Shown in pieces: positions 32,150-42,759 of a stretch of 64,000 nucleotides of DNA; position 1 is the stretch's first letter, and each line of letters opens with the position of its first letter. The notes beneath the pieces were generated by a model. It saw nothing but the letters and a program-made list of their open reading frames with translations, was not told where the DNA came from and made no database searches. Made by a program: the position numbers and the translations under genes. The stretch lies in NCBI GenBank assembly GCA_025765615.1, contig JAIVFJ010000233.1:1-64000 (forward strand), given 5' to 3'. This DNA comes from Zopfochytrium polystomum. Lineage: Eukaryota; Chytridiomycota; Chytridiomycetes; Chytridiales; Chytridiaceae.

Positions 32150-32585
32150 TCGTCTGGGACAACCTGCGCGGCAACATCGCTTGAGCTGACGTGAGCCGGG
32201 AGGGGCTCGGCGAAGGCCCAACTGCCTGTCGATTCGAAGGGCTCGCTGCCTGGCGCGCGCGCGTGTGTGTTTGTGTGGGTGTGTGTGTGTGTGTGTGCTG
32301 ATGTTTTCGATGTTCAAGATTGCGCGAAGAGTCTTTCGGTGGAAGATGTAGCCGCAACCCCCGCAGCGGCGCGGCTAGGTTGAGACGTGCATTCCGCCAC
32401 GCTGAAAGTGAGCCACACTTCTCGGCACAAACCGACCGAGTGCGACGAAGGGAGAGAGAGACAGACGGAAAGAGGGTTGCCACGAACCAAATAGCGAAGG
32501 CTGTTTTACGGACGATATATTTGTTGTCATTTCTACGCCAAAATGAACACTTCCCCACACAACCCCCCCAGCAAGCGATCCTTCT

Positions 32586-33394
32586 TCAGCCCGAAACCTT
32601 CCCCTCAACGCACTTGCCCAACTTAGGGTAGCACGTTCCACCTTTCATGTGTTTTTCTGCCTCATTGCGGAGGTCGACCTCGATGCACACTCCTCGTTTG
32701 TACTTGCCAGTCCGCACAATCTTCCGGTACCGCAATGCCGGTACAGCTTGCGCAGCAGCGATGACGGTCTGGCAAGCCTGGCAGTGCACCACGAGTAAGA
32801 AGAAACGTGATCTGCGACACAACGCTACCAACACCGGTAACTCACGTTAGAAATCATCTCTTGGTCCGACCACACAGCTGCGTCGAAGACGGTTTTAATA
32901 TTTCCATTCACTGTATACGACTTAAAGCCCTTTGACGGTACATCATGCGTGGGAGTCTTTCCCTTGTAGCGGTCCAAATTGCTGATGTGTCCGCCGCCGG
33001 TCTCGCCGTCGCCCTCCATTACGTGTTTCTTCATTGTGTCCCATCTGGCTTTGGCCTTGGCGTTGTCGGGATTCTTGACGGTGGGGTTGGCCATGGGAGG
33101 TCTGCGCGGATGGAGGCGCCGAGGAGCAGAAGCATCGGCAGCGGGTCTGCCTGCGACAGGGGCGGCGACGGCGACGGCGACAATGGCGGGAGAGGAGAAG
33201 GAGGTGGGAAGGGCCAAGGCTGTGTGGGGAAGGAGGACTTGAAGGAGGAGAAGGAGTGTGACGAGGGCAACCTGGAGGAGAGGACGGTGGAAGGGTTGGA
33301 CTTTCGGTGGAAGCAGCGTACTAGTCTGCGTGCTGCGGCGGCAGGAAGAGGCGGCCGTGCCGCGGCTGAAGGGGACGGTGGTGGAACTCTCCAT
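32586..33394 (-). CDS. Putative secreted or membrane-anchored small protein, copy B
   Basis: Two exons, 32,846-33,394 and 32,586-32,777, mirror copy A exactly: 183 plus 63 codons, the same GTGAGT donor and CAG acceptor, and 246 aa. The hydrophobic stretch (QVALVTLLLLLQVLLPH), the YTVNGNI segment and the four C-terminal cysteines are kept. Substitutions against copy A lie mostly in the N-terminal and linker parts, with few in the C-terminal domain. The promoter side carries a GT run followed by a long GA run that is absent from copy A, where the copia element begins instead. Function unknown. Confidence 0.75.
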
Positions 33395-33400
33395 CGGGCG

Positions 33401-33450
<50 letters not shown>

Positions 33451-33505
33451 TGTGTGTGTGTTAAAAGAGGAGAGAATGGATGGATGTGTGAGTAGTGAAG
33501 AGAGA

Positions 33506-33594
<89 letters not shown>

Positions 33595-34165
33595 CACAGA
33601 GAGAACCCGGGCCTCTCATCAACTGGATGAAAAACTACTTTGTGCTCCCGCCGGCGAACGGCCCGCGGAATACCCTGTGAACAATCAACCCTGCTGTCAC
33701 GGCATCATCGAAAAATAGACGGTGCCCTTCCCGCCCCCTTCAAGACGCATGTGTTCCCCACGCAACGCTGCTTCTGCACCTGATTGCGCTAGACCCCAGC
33801 AACCGCCTGTTCCTGAGGTGACGAGGGATGTTTAAGCAACGACGTCTCTTTGGGGTTAGGAAGAAAGGGCTTTTGCGGAAACAGGCGGATCTGGGGGCCG
33901 TCATTTTTCGGAGTGTACAAAGTGATATCAAGGGATGGCATCGAACCCACAAACACCAACGCAAACCCCTCACGCGCCGCCGGAGTACGTGGCGGGACGG
34001 AGTTGGGTCGCTCTGGCTGTCGGCAGGGCGATAGAAGTGGGTGGGAGGTGCGGGTGGTAGCAGTGGAAAAAGGGGAAAGAGTGTGGTGTGGCGGGTGGCG
34101 AGAAAATGCCATGGGCTGATTTGTTGCGCGGGCTGCAAGAATTAGTAATAAGGGCCTTGTCAGGC

Positions 34166-34230
<65 letters not shown>

Positions 34231-34353
34231 GCCTCCTTCTCCCGTGTGTCTGTTTCTCTTGTTTTCCGTCATCTCCCAGACAACCCACCACCCGCCATTG
34301 CGCTGCCCGCTGCTGCTGCTGCTGCTGCTTCTGTTGCTGTGAAGTCTTTGCCG
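33401..34353. repeat. Microsatellite-rich gap (GT, GA, CTGT)
   Basis: A (GT)n run at about 33,404-33,443 is followed by (GA)n at about 33,500-33,600 and by a tetranucleotide (CTGT)n run at about 34,164-34,230. Between them no gene is recognised. The CTGT run ends about 120 bases before the start codon of the propeller-like gene. Confidence 0.85.
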
Positions 34354-36182
34354 ATGCAGCTGCTGTTCGCACTCTCGGGCCTGAACGGCGTCGGGGGCAA
34401 GTCGTGGCGGAAGGACGCCCGATCCGCTCGCGGCGCCGCCCTCTCGGCGTCCTTCGTCGTCGTCGCCGCCCGCAACTCCCCGTCATCTTCCTCATCCTCG
34501 CCGTCTCCGTCACACACGCATTCAAGCCTCTCCGGCCACCCTCCCGTCTCCGCACGTCTGATCGTCTGGGACCACCTGCACGGCAACATCGCCGAGCTGC
34601 CCCTCCCTCTCCTCCAGCCCGAGCCCGCCCAGCAGTCCGAGGAGACCCGAACCAAGCCCGTCCCCGACGTCGACGCCGACGCCGACGCCCCGATCCCCAC
34701 CCCCGTGCCCTCGCTACCCACCGGCATCTCGCGCGACCCGCGGTTTGTCTCAGCCGCAGCGTCGACCGAAGCCGAGGGCGGCGAGACGGTCTCGATCGCT
34801 GTCCTATCGGCCAGCAGCGACGACGCCGCCGCGGCGGAGGCGGACGATCGGATCGCGGTGCTGCCCGGTGGCGGCGCGCTGATCCCACTGCACGGCGCGC
34901 TGGGCGGTCGCGGCAGCGGCGCGTCGCGGGTCGCGATCGGGATGTTTGATGGGACCGAGGCCTTCGTATCGGTATACGACATTGTGGCAGCGCCCGCATC
35001 CACCGGCGGCCGTCGTCGCCTCGAGAAGGTGGCCACGATCCCGGGGCACAGCGACGGGGTGGTCGCGGTGGGGTCTGACGGCGGGCTGCTGCTGTTCGAG
35101 TTTGACATCCCTTCCCGCGCGGCGCGGCTCTTGCGCGTAGCGGTGGACGACGACGCTGCGCGGGACGGACCGCCGGTTGTTGAAGCCGCGCCGCCGTCGA
35201 TGCCGATCCGGGCGGTCCCGCCGTCGCTCGGGAGGTGGTGTTCCGACTTGGCCGTGATCCACTCGCTGCAGCTCTCGCTGCTGCCGAGCGGCGACGTCGT
35301 CCTGTTCGTGGCGCAGGGGATTTACGAGTATGAAGGGAGCTACTACCCCACCGCCGTGCGTCGAATCCACAACGGAGACCCTCTTTGCGAGGCCTGGGCG
35401 ACCGTGGTGGGGCTCACTCCTTGCAAGTCGGCGATCGACGCGTCCGGCGAGGTGCTGGTGGTGATGTCGGAATTGGGAAGCGTTTCGGTCCTGGACGCGC
35501 AGACTGGGAGAGACCGGTAAAACGATGTTTAGCAGCCCGAATCTTGGTTTCTTTCCGCGCGGAATGATTTTGGACTAAGCGCCCCTTCACCCGCAGGTCT
35601 GCTCCAGACCCCAACGATGCCGAAGCGCTCACGCTGGCGCAAGCCGACGCGGAACTCGGCAACTTGCAAGACTATGACGCGGCCAAAAAGATCCTGCTGC
35701 GGGCCGCGCCGCGAGTCTGGCCGGCTCCCAGGGCGCCGAAAAAGGGTAACCGCGCTGCTGCGGCGGCGGGGGCGGCGGCGGCGGACGAGATTGTCGAGGT
35801 CGTCGCCGCGGGGCTGGACTCCGAAACGGCGGCGGTCGTCACTGTATTGCGGCGTCGCCGCGCGAATGTGTCGGCCGATGCTGCCGAGGCGTCGTCGTCG
35901 TGGCACCTGACGTGGACTCCTGCGTGGCGGGTGGCGGAAGTCGGGCACGCAGACGCAGTGGCGGCGACGCAGCCCGGTCGGGACCGGAGGGCGGCGGGAG
36001 GCGGTGGCGACCAGGCCAGAACGTGTGGGCTGTCGGAGGGCATCGTGCGCTCGCTGGCAGGGGAGAGCTGGGACGGCCGGCGGGGCGTGCCGACTTTGAG
36101 CGTCTCAGCGGGCCAAGGGGTGCTGGTTTTGATGGGGAAAACGGAGAACTTTCTGGTGTTGGACCTGGCGGAGCTTGAATGA
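34354..36182 (+). CDS. Propeller-like hypothetical protein, full copy
   Basis: Two exons, 34,354-35,516 (donor GTAAAA) and 35,597-36,182 (acceptor CGCAG), join in phase to give 582 aa. The ATG chosen starts MQLLFALSGLNGVGG, which is the point where the truncated copies in units A and B are also conserved; an upstream in-frame ATG at 34,246 lies in repeat sequence. The protein has blade-like strands such as VATIPGHSDGVVAVGSDGGL, EVLVVMSELGSVSVLDAQTG and GVLVLMGKTENFLVLDLAEL, suggesting a WD40-like beta-propeller, and an alpha-helical insert after the intron (DAEALTLAQADAELGNLQDY). No family is recognised. One complete and three partial copies in 25 kb show repeated local duplication. Confidence 0.72.
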
Positions 36183-36630
36183 TCGAGCGGGTGGATTTTG
36201 CACTTCTGGTTCTGTTCCCCCTTCATTCATGTAATGATGGCATCTATATGTGCTTGCAACACAACCAGATACAAGACCGGGCCACTCGCTAGGTGATGGG
36301 TGAACCACAAAGGCAAAAAAAAGAAATTAAAAAAATACGAATTGGTGGGCACCCAGCGCTGCCTCAAACCCAGGCAACGACCAACGCACTGTATTTCTTC
36401 CGCTTTCCTAATATTCGGAAAACCCCGGCTCATCCTGGTTACCCGCTTGGGTGATGATGAAGATGGCTTCTTACAAGCGCAAAGCACTGACCAGCCTGTC
36501 GATGGGGACGTTGGGCGTGTGGCTGGGAGTAGACATAGAAAGGTTGGAGGGCGGGGGGGAAAAAAAAAGAAAATAAATAAAGTTTAGCATCGAAGGTACC
36601 CTCTCGGCCACCCCTCCCACCCTGCTTTAT
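36183..36630. other. Intergenic, no feature recognised
   Basis: Convergent flank of the propeller-like and RING genes. A short A-rich stretch near 36,313-36,332 and another near 36,560-36,580 may be part of 3' ends. Confidence 0.5.
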
Positions 36631-38163
36631 TTACCGCAAAGGCGTCCGCCGGCAGTGCGGGCACGTTGGCGCGCCGTACACGCACCGGTCGCGCCACCGG
36701 TCGACGCACGCGCCGCAGACCAGCTGGTTGCAGCACTCGAGCGTCTGGGCGGCGCGCACCGTGTCGAAGCACACGACGCACTCGAGCGCGCTCGCCGCGG
36801 CGGCGGCCAGATCGTCGCCGCCTGAAAAGCCGCCGCTAACGGGCACGCCGCCGTCCTCGAGGAGATGATCGAATGCGGCCGCCGGCGCCACCGCCTCCTC
36901 GTACGCGGGGGTCGGCGAGCCGGCGCCGTCGCCGCCGTCCGCGCGTTCGCCGGCCGAGTTTGCAGCAAAGCACGCCTCGCACTCGTCATAGTCGCACCGC
37001 TCGCATCGAAAGCTAACCACGAGCGCGCTCTTGAAGCACACGTCGCACCTGACGTCGGCGTGGTCGACTTGGCGCTTCGCGAGCGGGTGAGCGTGCGGTT
37101 TCCTCGCGAGGTCGGAGCCGGTGCCGAGGAGGCAGTAGTAGCACTCGATGTGCGGGCATCGGGGCTCCGTGCAGTGGAAGAGCGAGATGACGCCGACGGA
37201 GCGGCAGATGGAGCAGTGGGACTGGCCGCGGGCCCCTGGCGGGTTGCGGGCGAGCGGGTGCGGGTGGCGGGGCAGGGCGGCGGAGGAGTTGCGGAGCCGA
37301 TGGACAATGTGGTGGCAATGGTCGCACTCGCGGTACGGGCAGGTTTTGCACCGGAAGTGGTCTTGGACGTCCGGGCGACGGCAGCCGTCGCAGGTCACCG
37401 GCGGGTCGGTGGGGGCGCTGCGGATGAGGTGCGAGTGCACGGGGTGCGGGTGAGGGAGGACCATCAGGCGGGAGCCGGATTTGGCGACGCAGTTGGAGCA
37501 CTCGACGTAGTCGTCTGGGCAGACGATGCAGGTGTACGAGGATGATGGGGATGCGAGAAGGGCGGCGTCGGGGCTGATTTGGTCCCAGGCTGTCCCCGCT
37601 GCCGGCGCAGGGAAGGCAGATTGCGACGGTGACGAAAGAGGAGGCGAGGAGGAAATGGACAAGGACGACCCAGGTTGCGCTTTCAGCTCTGAGGAAAGTC
37701 GCGATGAGGGTGAGGGCAGCGAAGGAGTCCGGGTTACTCTGAAGCAGATGCTACAAGTCGCCCAGTCGATGGTCTGCCGGACGAGAGGGTGCGGGTGGGA
37801 GGGCAAAGGAGCTGCTGCTTGGTGTGATGATGCTCCTGCACCCCCAGCCGCAGCAGCAGATGATCCGGGGTTGTTGCTGTTGCTTGCCGCATCCACACCA
37901 TTGCCAGCAGCAGCAGCAGCAGCAGCAGCGGCCGTCGTCGTCGTCGCCGTCTTCGTTGGGCGGCGAGTGTCCACCGCCACCGCCACTAGCGACTCTGCAG
38001 CCGCCGACACCACCGCGCCAAGACGCTGCTGCAGCTGCTGCTGCTGCTGCGTGTTGTGCCCATCGTCTTCGTCTTCGGCCGCGGGCATTCGTTGGGGGTT
38101 CGAGGATACGATAAAACGGGAGAGACACCTTCCAGTTGGCTGGTGTGGCTGGCTAGTTGACAA
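36631..38163 (-). CDS. RING-type E3 ligase-like protein with C1-like Cys/His repeats
   Basis: A single-exon frame of 510 aa. Residues ~1-130 are low complexity (poly-Gln, poly-Ala, Ser/Pro), and an alternative start at residue 26 (MPAAEDEDDG) is possible. Residues ~125-420 hold about four repeats introduced by HPHPL or similar and containing paired Cys-x2-Cys and Cys/His groups (for example CDGCRRPDVQDHFRCKTCPY and CDVCFKSALVVSFRCERCDY), like the C1/DC1 or ZZ type zinc modules. The C-terminus, residues ~460-510, is a RING finger, CVVCFDTVRAAQTLECCNQL followed by VCGACVDRW and CPHC, where the usual His of C3HC4 is replaced by Cys. RING fingers recruit ubiquitin-charged E2 enzymes, so a substrate-binding E3 ligase is likely. 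The gene is intact and GC-rich. Confidence 0.8.
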   Translation of the reverse strand: MSTSQPHQPTGRCLSRFIVSSNPQRMPAAEDEDDGHNTQQQQQLQQRLGAVVSAAAESLVAVAVDTRRPTKTATTTTAAAAAAAAAGNGVDAASNSNNPGSSAAAAGGAGASSHQAAAPLPSHPHPLVRQTIDWATCSICFRVTRTPSLPSPSSRLSSELKAQPGSSLSISSSPPLSSPSQSAFPAPAAGTAWDQISPDAALLASPSSSYTCIVCPDDYVECSNCVAKSGSRLMVLPHPHPVHSHLIRSAPTDPPVTCDGCRRPDVQDHFRCKTCPYRECDHCHHIVHRLRNSSAALPRHPHPLARNPPGARGQSHCSICRSVGVISLFHCTEPRCPHIECYYCLLGTGSDLARKPHAHPLAKRQVDHADVRCDVCFKSALVVSFRCERCDYDECEACFAANSAGERADGGDGAGSPTPAYEEAVAPAAAFDHLLEDGGVPVSGGFSGGDDLAAAAASALECVVCFDTVRAAQTLECCNQLVCGACVDRWRDRCVYGAPTCPHCRRTPLR

Positions 38164-39112
38164 GGCAACCCTCTCAAACTATGGCCTGCTTTTCGCATGT
38201 CGCGGAACCAATTCCGCAACAACGCGAGTTGAGTTCCCGGTTTGTGGCATTTTGCAAACGGGGAAGGCAGCATTACAACAAATAATAATCAATGACACGG
38301 CCAGTGCCGAGTAGTCCGATTGGGGGGGAGCCTCGCCGGACGCTGTGTGCGACCCTCGCGCCCTTTGCCCGCAGGCGGCAATCGAACGTATGTCCTGCAA
38401 GTTTTGTTTGAGCGACATTTCCGCCCGTTCGAATCCTTCGGAGGACCTGGAAATCGATGGTTGATGAGCCTAATAACACCTTTTTCTCACCAAACGCTGT
38501 TGCAGGACGCTTCCTTGCGGAGCCGCAAAGGATAATTGAGCGTGAGCGAATTTATTCATGCGGACTCCAAACGTGCAATGACATTGAAACACAAATAGGC
38601 TGCAAGCATGGAGATAATAGTCAGCGAAAATGATGTTTGCAAAACGATTCCTCCCTCCGGGCTTGATTCAGGTATTGTTCAATCTAGGCCTGTGCGCTTG
38701 CTTTTCCCTCCAGCCAAGGCCGGGCACCCGGGGACGCCTGCGCCGAGGGGAATACCCTCGAGCTCTCGCGGCGATTGTTGTTGCTGCTGCTGCTGCTGTC
38801 CTGTGGACGTCGCCGATGCCTCCTGGCCGCTCGTTGGATTCTGCTGCGTCGTCGGCTGCTGTTGCTGCTGCTGCTGTTGCGGCAACCGGCTAGTCACAAG
38901 GAAGCTCTGCTTCGCTGTTCCGCTGCAGGCACTGGCGCAGTCGTTCCAGCCTGCGCGTTCGGCAGGGCATTGATTGTCGGCTGCTGATCCTGCTGCTGCG
39001 ACTGCGTCTGCCCATCGACCGACGGCGTCGCGGCGGACCCCGTCGAACCACCTCCACCACCCAGAACGTCGGCCGTCTCGGCACCTCGGCTCGTTCCCTG
39101 CCGCTCCATCAC
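38164..39112. other. Gap with scattered duplicated pieces
   Basis: No gene recognised. The stretch from about 38,500 to 38,690 resembles the flank upstream of the truncated propeller-like starts in units A and B (around 17,590-17,750), with shared GATAATTGAGCG and TATTGTTCAATCTAG words, so a further decayed copy of that flank is present. CTG/CAG-type repeats occur at 38,770-38,880. Confidence 0.5.
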
Positions 39113-39281
39113 CGCGCGGCTCGTCTGCCGGCAGACACTCTTTCATCATACTTTCCCCATCTCTCCTCCATACACGGACCTTGCCCAGCTTGCCAGTTTC
39201 GAAAGTTGCCTCGTCAGTCCAGATAACTTTGGCCCAATCGTTGACGGTCCAGTCCTTATGCTTGCAAGCAATGCTAGGCAT
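39113..39281 (-). pseudogene. Tc1/mariner-type transposase fragment
   Basis: The frame starts MPSIACKHKDWTVNDWAKVI and continues WTDEATFETGKLGKVRVWRR, matching the region of Tc1-like DDE transposases around the second catalytic Asp. After about 55 residues the similarity stops and the frame becomes low complexity. No inverted terminal repeats were identified. It abuts the HSP70-like copy 3. Confidence 0.75.
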
Positions 39282-39341
39282 CTTGCTCTATGCTTCGGAA
39301 ACAAAAAAGGCCTCTTCTTTGAAATACGGCTGAAAAAAAAG

Positions 39342-40216
39342 CCTCCCTTAAACAGGTCAGGCTTGCGACTCGTGCAACCATCAATGAAGACGACGTCTTG
39401 TGGGTGGTTACTGTGCCGGCCATCTGGCGGGAAGGCGCCAAGAAGCTGATGCGCGAGGCAGCCGAGACTGGCGGGCTGATTCGGCCCGGCAAAAGCGCTT
39501 CGTTGCTCTTTGCTCTCGAGCCAGAGGCCGCGTCAATGTGGTGCCTCACGAACTCGCAGCTGGCCGCCGAAAAGGGCAACACCATTGTCGTTGCGGACTG
39601 CGGGGGCGGCACAATCGACGTGACCGTTCACACGATTGTCGATGCGAGTGAAATAACGGTCAAAGAGGGTACTTCCATTCCCGCCCCCCCCCCCCCCCCC
39701 CCCCCACCAAACCGTTCCCTCCTTTTCCCCTCTGCACCTCTTCTCATGCTTCAATGCGCCTTCACCGTCAAGCTTGCTCACGGTTTTTTCCAGCTGTGCC
39801 CTGCGGCGGAGGTGATTTTGGCTCCCATGAGACCAACAGGCAGTTTTTCAAGCTAATGAACGATGTCGTGGGAAGATCGGCGATTTCTGAATTCGAGAAG
39901 AAGCATCCGGCAGTTTGGGTTGAGCTAGAGAACGCGTGGGAAAAGGCGAAATGCACGTTCACCGGCAGCGAGAACACAGCTGTCACTCTGCCGTCGGAGA
40001 TTGCACGGCGTTTTGGTCGGTATTTTATTCGCCATCCTGGCACTTGCAATAACCTTTGTTACCCTTAAACGCGAAGAGCGGAACTGTGCCGATTACAACA
40101 ATATGCACAGCGGAAATTTTGTGATTGAGGACGACCGCCTTTACATACAACCAGCGGACATGATGAAGCTCTTCGCGCCGGCCATTCAGACGACCGTGGC
40201 TCACATCAGAGACACG
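39342..40216 (+). pseudogene. HSP70-like copy 3, truncated at both ends
   Basis: It corresponds to exons 4, 5 and the first part of exon 6 of copy 1, in inverted orientation and almost identical. The first exon-like part runs from the acceptor GAAAAAAAAG to the donor after VKEG, with VVTVPAIW and ADCGGGTIDVTVHTIV; it lacks the extra G that breaks copy 1. The intron contains a run of about 20 C. The middle part has GGGDFGSHETNRQFFKLMND. The last part, NCADYNNMHSGNFVIEDDRL, ends at HIRDT (40,216) where the sequence switches directly to an antisense oxidoreductase fragment. Exons 1-3 and the end of the gene are missing. Confidence 0.88.
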
Positions 40217-40583
40217 TCCATACCTCTCAAAGAACCACTTTGCCATCTCCTCCTCGCTCAATCCCTCGGGCTGCTTGCCAAAGTGCGCCCACGCATACAC
40301 GGGTGTGTTTGGCCCTGATCGCCAGGGCGGGGAAGGCGGCGTTGTCAAAGGCATCTTTGAAGGTGATGGAGAGATTGAAGATGTCGCTATCGCGGATGGC
40401 GTCGGCCACCGAGACGGCGGTGGCCAGAGGACCGAGGGCGGCGGCGGCGTCGGCGAGGGTGGCCGGTCCGCGCGAATCGCTCAGGAGGACGCGGTACCCG
40501 GCGGCGACGGCGTGGTGCGCGACGACCGAGTTGATGTTACCGTGGCCGATGATCCCGATGGTTGTGGGCTTTGTCGTCGCCAT
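40217..40583 (-). pseudogene. NADP oxidoreductase fragment fused tail-to-tail to HSP70 copy 3
   Basis: The minus strand starts MATTKPTTIGIIGHGNINSV, nearly identical to the full gene at 44,186-44,959 for about 90 residues. It then skips roughly 110 codons at about 40,318 and resumes, in another frame, with the SGPNTPVYAWAHFG and LSEEEMAKWFFE segment of the same gene. It ends at the HSP70 junction at 40,217. The internal deletion and lost C-terminus make it non-functional. Confidence 0.85.
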
Positions 40584-41948
40584 GGCGCTACTGGTTGTAT
40601 TTATAGGGTGCTGTGCTGCTGAATGTGCGCTGGGGGAGGATGGACCTGGGCCTCTTATTTCAATACTGAATCTGCCGGGCTGATCGCGTGCTCCTTACAA
40701 ATTCGCAATTGTAATATTGATATTGCGGAGGCCACACTTCCAAACCCGCAACAAACAAGCTTACTTGTTGTTTGTGGAAGCCTCCTAATAATGACAAGCA
40801 GCACATCCGTCCGGCGGTCTAGCACGCGCCTTTTCGCAACCAGCGCGAAGTCCGCTGAACCACTCAAACAGCAACATTGACAGCAACAACAACAACAACG
40901 ACGACAACTGCAAGTTCTCGGTCTCTCACGCAGTTGGAACGACGAGGAAAGAATCACTTCTCGCAAACTCGGAACATGCTGATCAACATACACCTCTTCA
41001 CACATCGCCAGCTCGCCTCAGGATGAGTAAGGTGTCGCAGCCGACAACGCTTTACAAGAGCCTCACTCCATATCCAACTTCTCAATGTTAAGGTGAAGCT
41101 GCTTTCAGGCCCGGATTCGCGGATTATCAGCAGGCGTGGAGTTTGCTGTGCCACAAACTTCGCGCCGCCACTCATTCGCCTACTCGATTCGTTTTCAACA
41201 GGTGCCCCTCTCAGCGGCTGAGTCTGCGATTAGTTGTTTGTTATCTCAGGGAATGTTCCGAGTGTTCGTGTGTCCGAGTGATGGTGGCAAAATTCGGCAA
41301 AAGCGAGCTTGACTGTTTCACTTTCGATTGGCATCCGTGCATTCCTGTCTGAGGATTGCAAGCATCACGATGATAACCGCTGACAATTCATACCCAACTT
41401 CTTTGACAATTCACAGGAAGCATGATTGGCAAGCAAACGAGAGCAGTAAGTCACCTCGTAAATACAGCTCCGACTGAATGTGAAAACTAACAGCATCAAC
41501 ACTCAACCTCCTCACACGCCCGCCGCCAACAAATTCGTCTCACAGGAGCGGTTGATCTTTTCTGTAAGTCCAACTTGAATATAAAACAATTCTCAACCAA
41601 CGATAAGTCACATCCAACCGTTCCTGCGGAAACGGTTCCTTCCATGTGGAAAGCATGCAGTTTCCAGCAGCTTTCCCATTGGTCAGCAATGATTTAGGAT
41701 GAGTGCGGGATGTGAATTTAAGATGCTGCGCGGTAGGAAGGGCTTTTAATACATATATTTGCAATCAAAATCATCCTGTTTCTTTGAGCTCCTCTGGTGA
41801 AGCGTTTGTTGTGAGTGTCGACCATTTTGAGCCCTTACTGAAACGTGAGCAAACCTTTTGGGACAACGATTCTTCCGTGCCATCGACGACACGAATAACA
41901 CAGGACAGACAGTGTGCACCAACTCGCTCGGCAAGTGGTGTTCCAGCA
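40584..41948. other. Gap with one duplicated exon-like block
   Basis: No complete gene recognised. On the minus strand about 41,035-41,165 reads AKFVAQQTPRLLIIRESGPE followed by a possible donor, and matches a block at about 46,990-47,125. A (CAA)n-type stretch at 40,868-40,905 also has a counterpart before the second block. These are probably remnants of one duplicated, unidentified gene. Confidence 0.45.
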
Positions 41949-42520
41949 TGAACTTTATCCGACGGCCGCTGCTGTTGCGTCGAATCAACACTGGAGACCC
42001 CCTCCGCGAGGCCTGGTCGACCGTGGTGGGATTCACTCCTTCAATGTCCGCCATTGACACTTCGGGCGAGAGGCTGGTGGTGATTTCAGCATCGGGGGAC
42101 GTCTCGGTTCTGGACGTACAGACGGGGAGGGGCCGGTCCGACACTTAGCTACCCCCTGTTTTTGGTTTCTTTCTGCGGGGAGGCTTGTACTTGACGCATT
42201 CGGCAGGTCGGTCCCAGACCCCGACGCCGAGACATTCACGCTGGACCAAGCCGATGCAGAACTCGGAAATGTGGAGTGCTCCGACACGGCCGACAGGCTT
42301 CTGATGAGGTAACCCTGACGCGGCGGCGGCTACGCAGCCCGGTCGGGACCGGAGGGCCGGCGGCGACCTGGCCAAGACTTCCGTTGTCGGAGGTCATTGT
42401 GCGGTTGCTGGAAGGAGAGCTGGGACGGCCAGCGGAGCGTTACGGCTGGGCAGGAGGTGCTCGTTGTGATGGGGAAAACGGAGTACTTCGTGGTGGTTGA
42501 ATTGGCAGATCTTGAATGGT
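41949..42520 (+). pseudogene. Partial propeller-like copy
   Basis: It starts inside the equivalent of exon 1 (RRINTGDPLREAWSTVVGFT), continues with DTSGERLVVISASGDVSVLD, loses the normal donor (GTCCGA in place of GTAAAA), and after an acceptor at about 42,206 continues RSVPDPDAETFTLDQADAEL. The C-terminal VVMGKTEYFVVVELADLEW is recognisable after deletions and frame changes. Confidence 0.8.
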
Positions 42521-42759
42521 ATAGGGGTGGCCTGCCAGTACCTCCAGCCAGTTATCTAACTGTGCGGTTCTCTTTGGCACTCTATGGTCTCCCTCTCAGC
42601 TGTTCATGCCGCTGGAAGTTTCGTATTCCATGTATATCAGTAACAAGAACGGCAGGGGATCTGGACTATGGGTAATTCGACCAAAGCAAGAAAGTAACAG
42701 TCCTCAATGAAAAAGAGACAGGAGGCCAAAGCTTAACAGCACCATCAAGCGGATGTCAG

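Larger units (their letters stand above)
30749..33410. repeat. Segmental duplication, unit B
   Basis: This is the direct-orientation partner of unit A, beginning at the base after the copia 3' LTR. The right end runs into a long GT microsatellite, as unit A ends in a short GT run at the copia 5' LTR. It holds a truncated propeller-like start and the complete secreted-protein gene. Confidence 0.85.

Noticed and set aside
33495..33718. Arg-Glu repeat proteins over GA tracts, with similar frames at 5,093-5,467 and 16,306-16,602
   Set aside because: They are translations of microsatellites and show no other coding evidence.
34160..35108. Two 279-codon minus-strand frames opposite the propeller-like gene
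   Set aside because: Arg/Pro- and Ser/Ala-rich shadows; homology between gene copies and the splice model support the + strand.
36340..36460. tRNA-like GGTTTGAGGC box on the minus strand near 36.37 kb
   Set aside because: No complete set of stems could be drawn around it.
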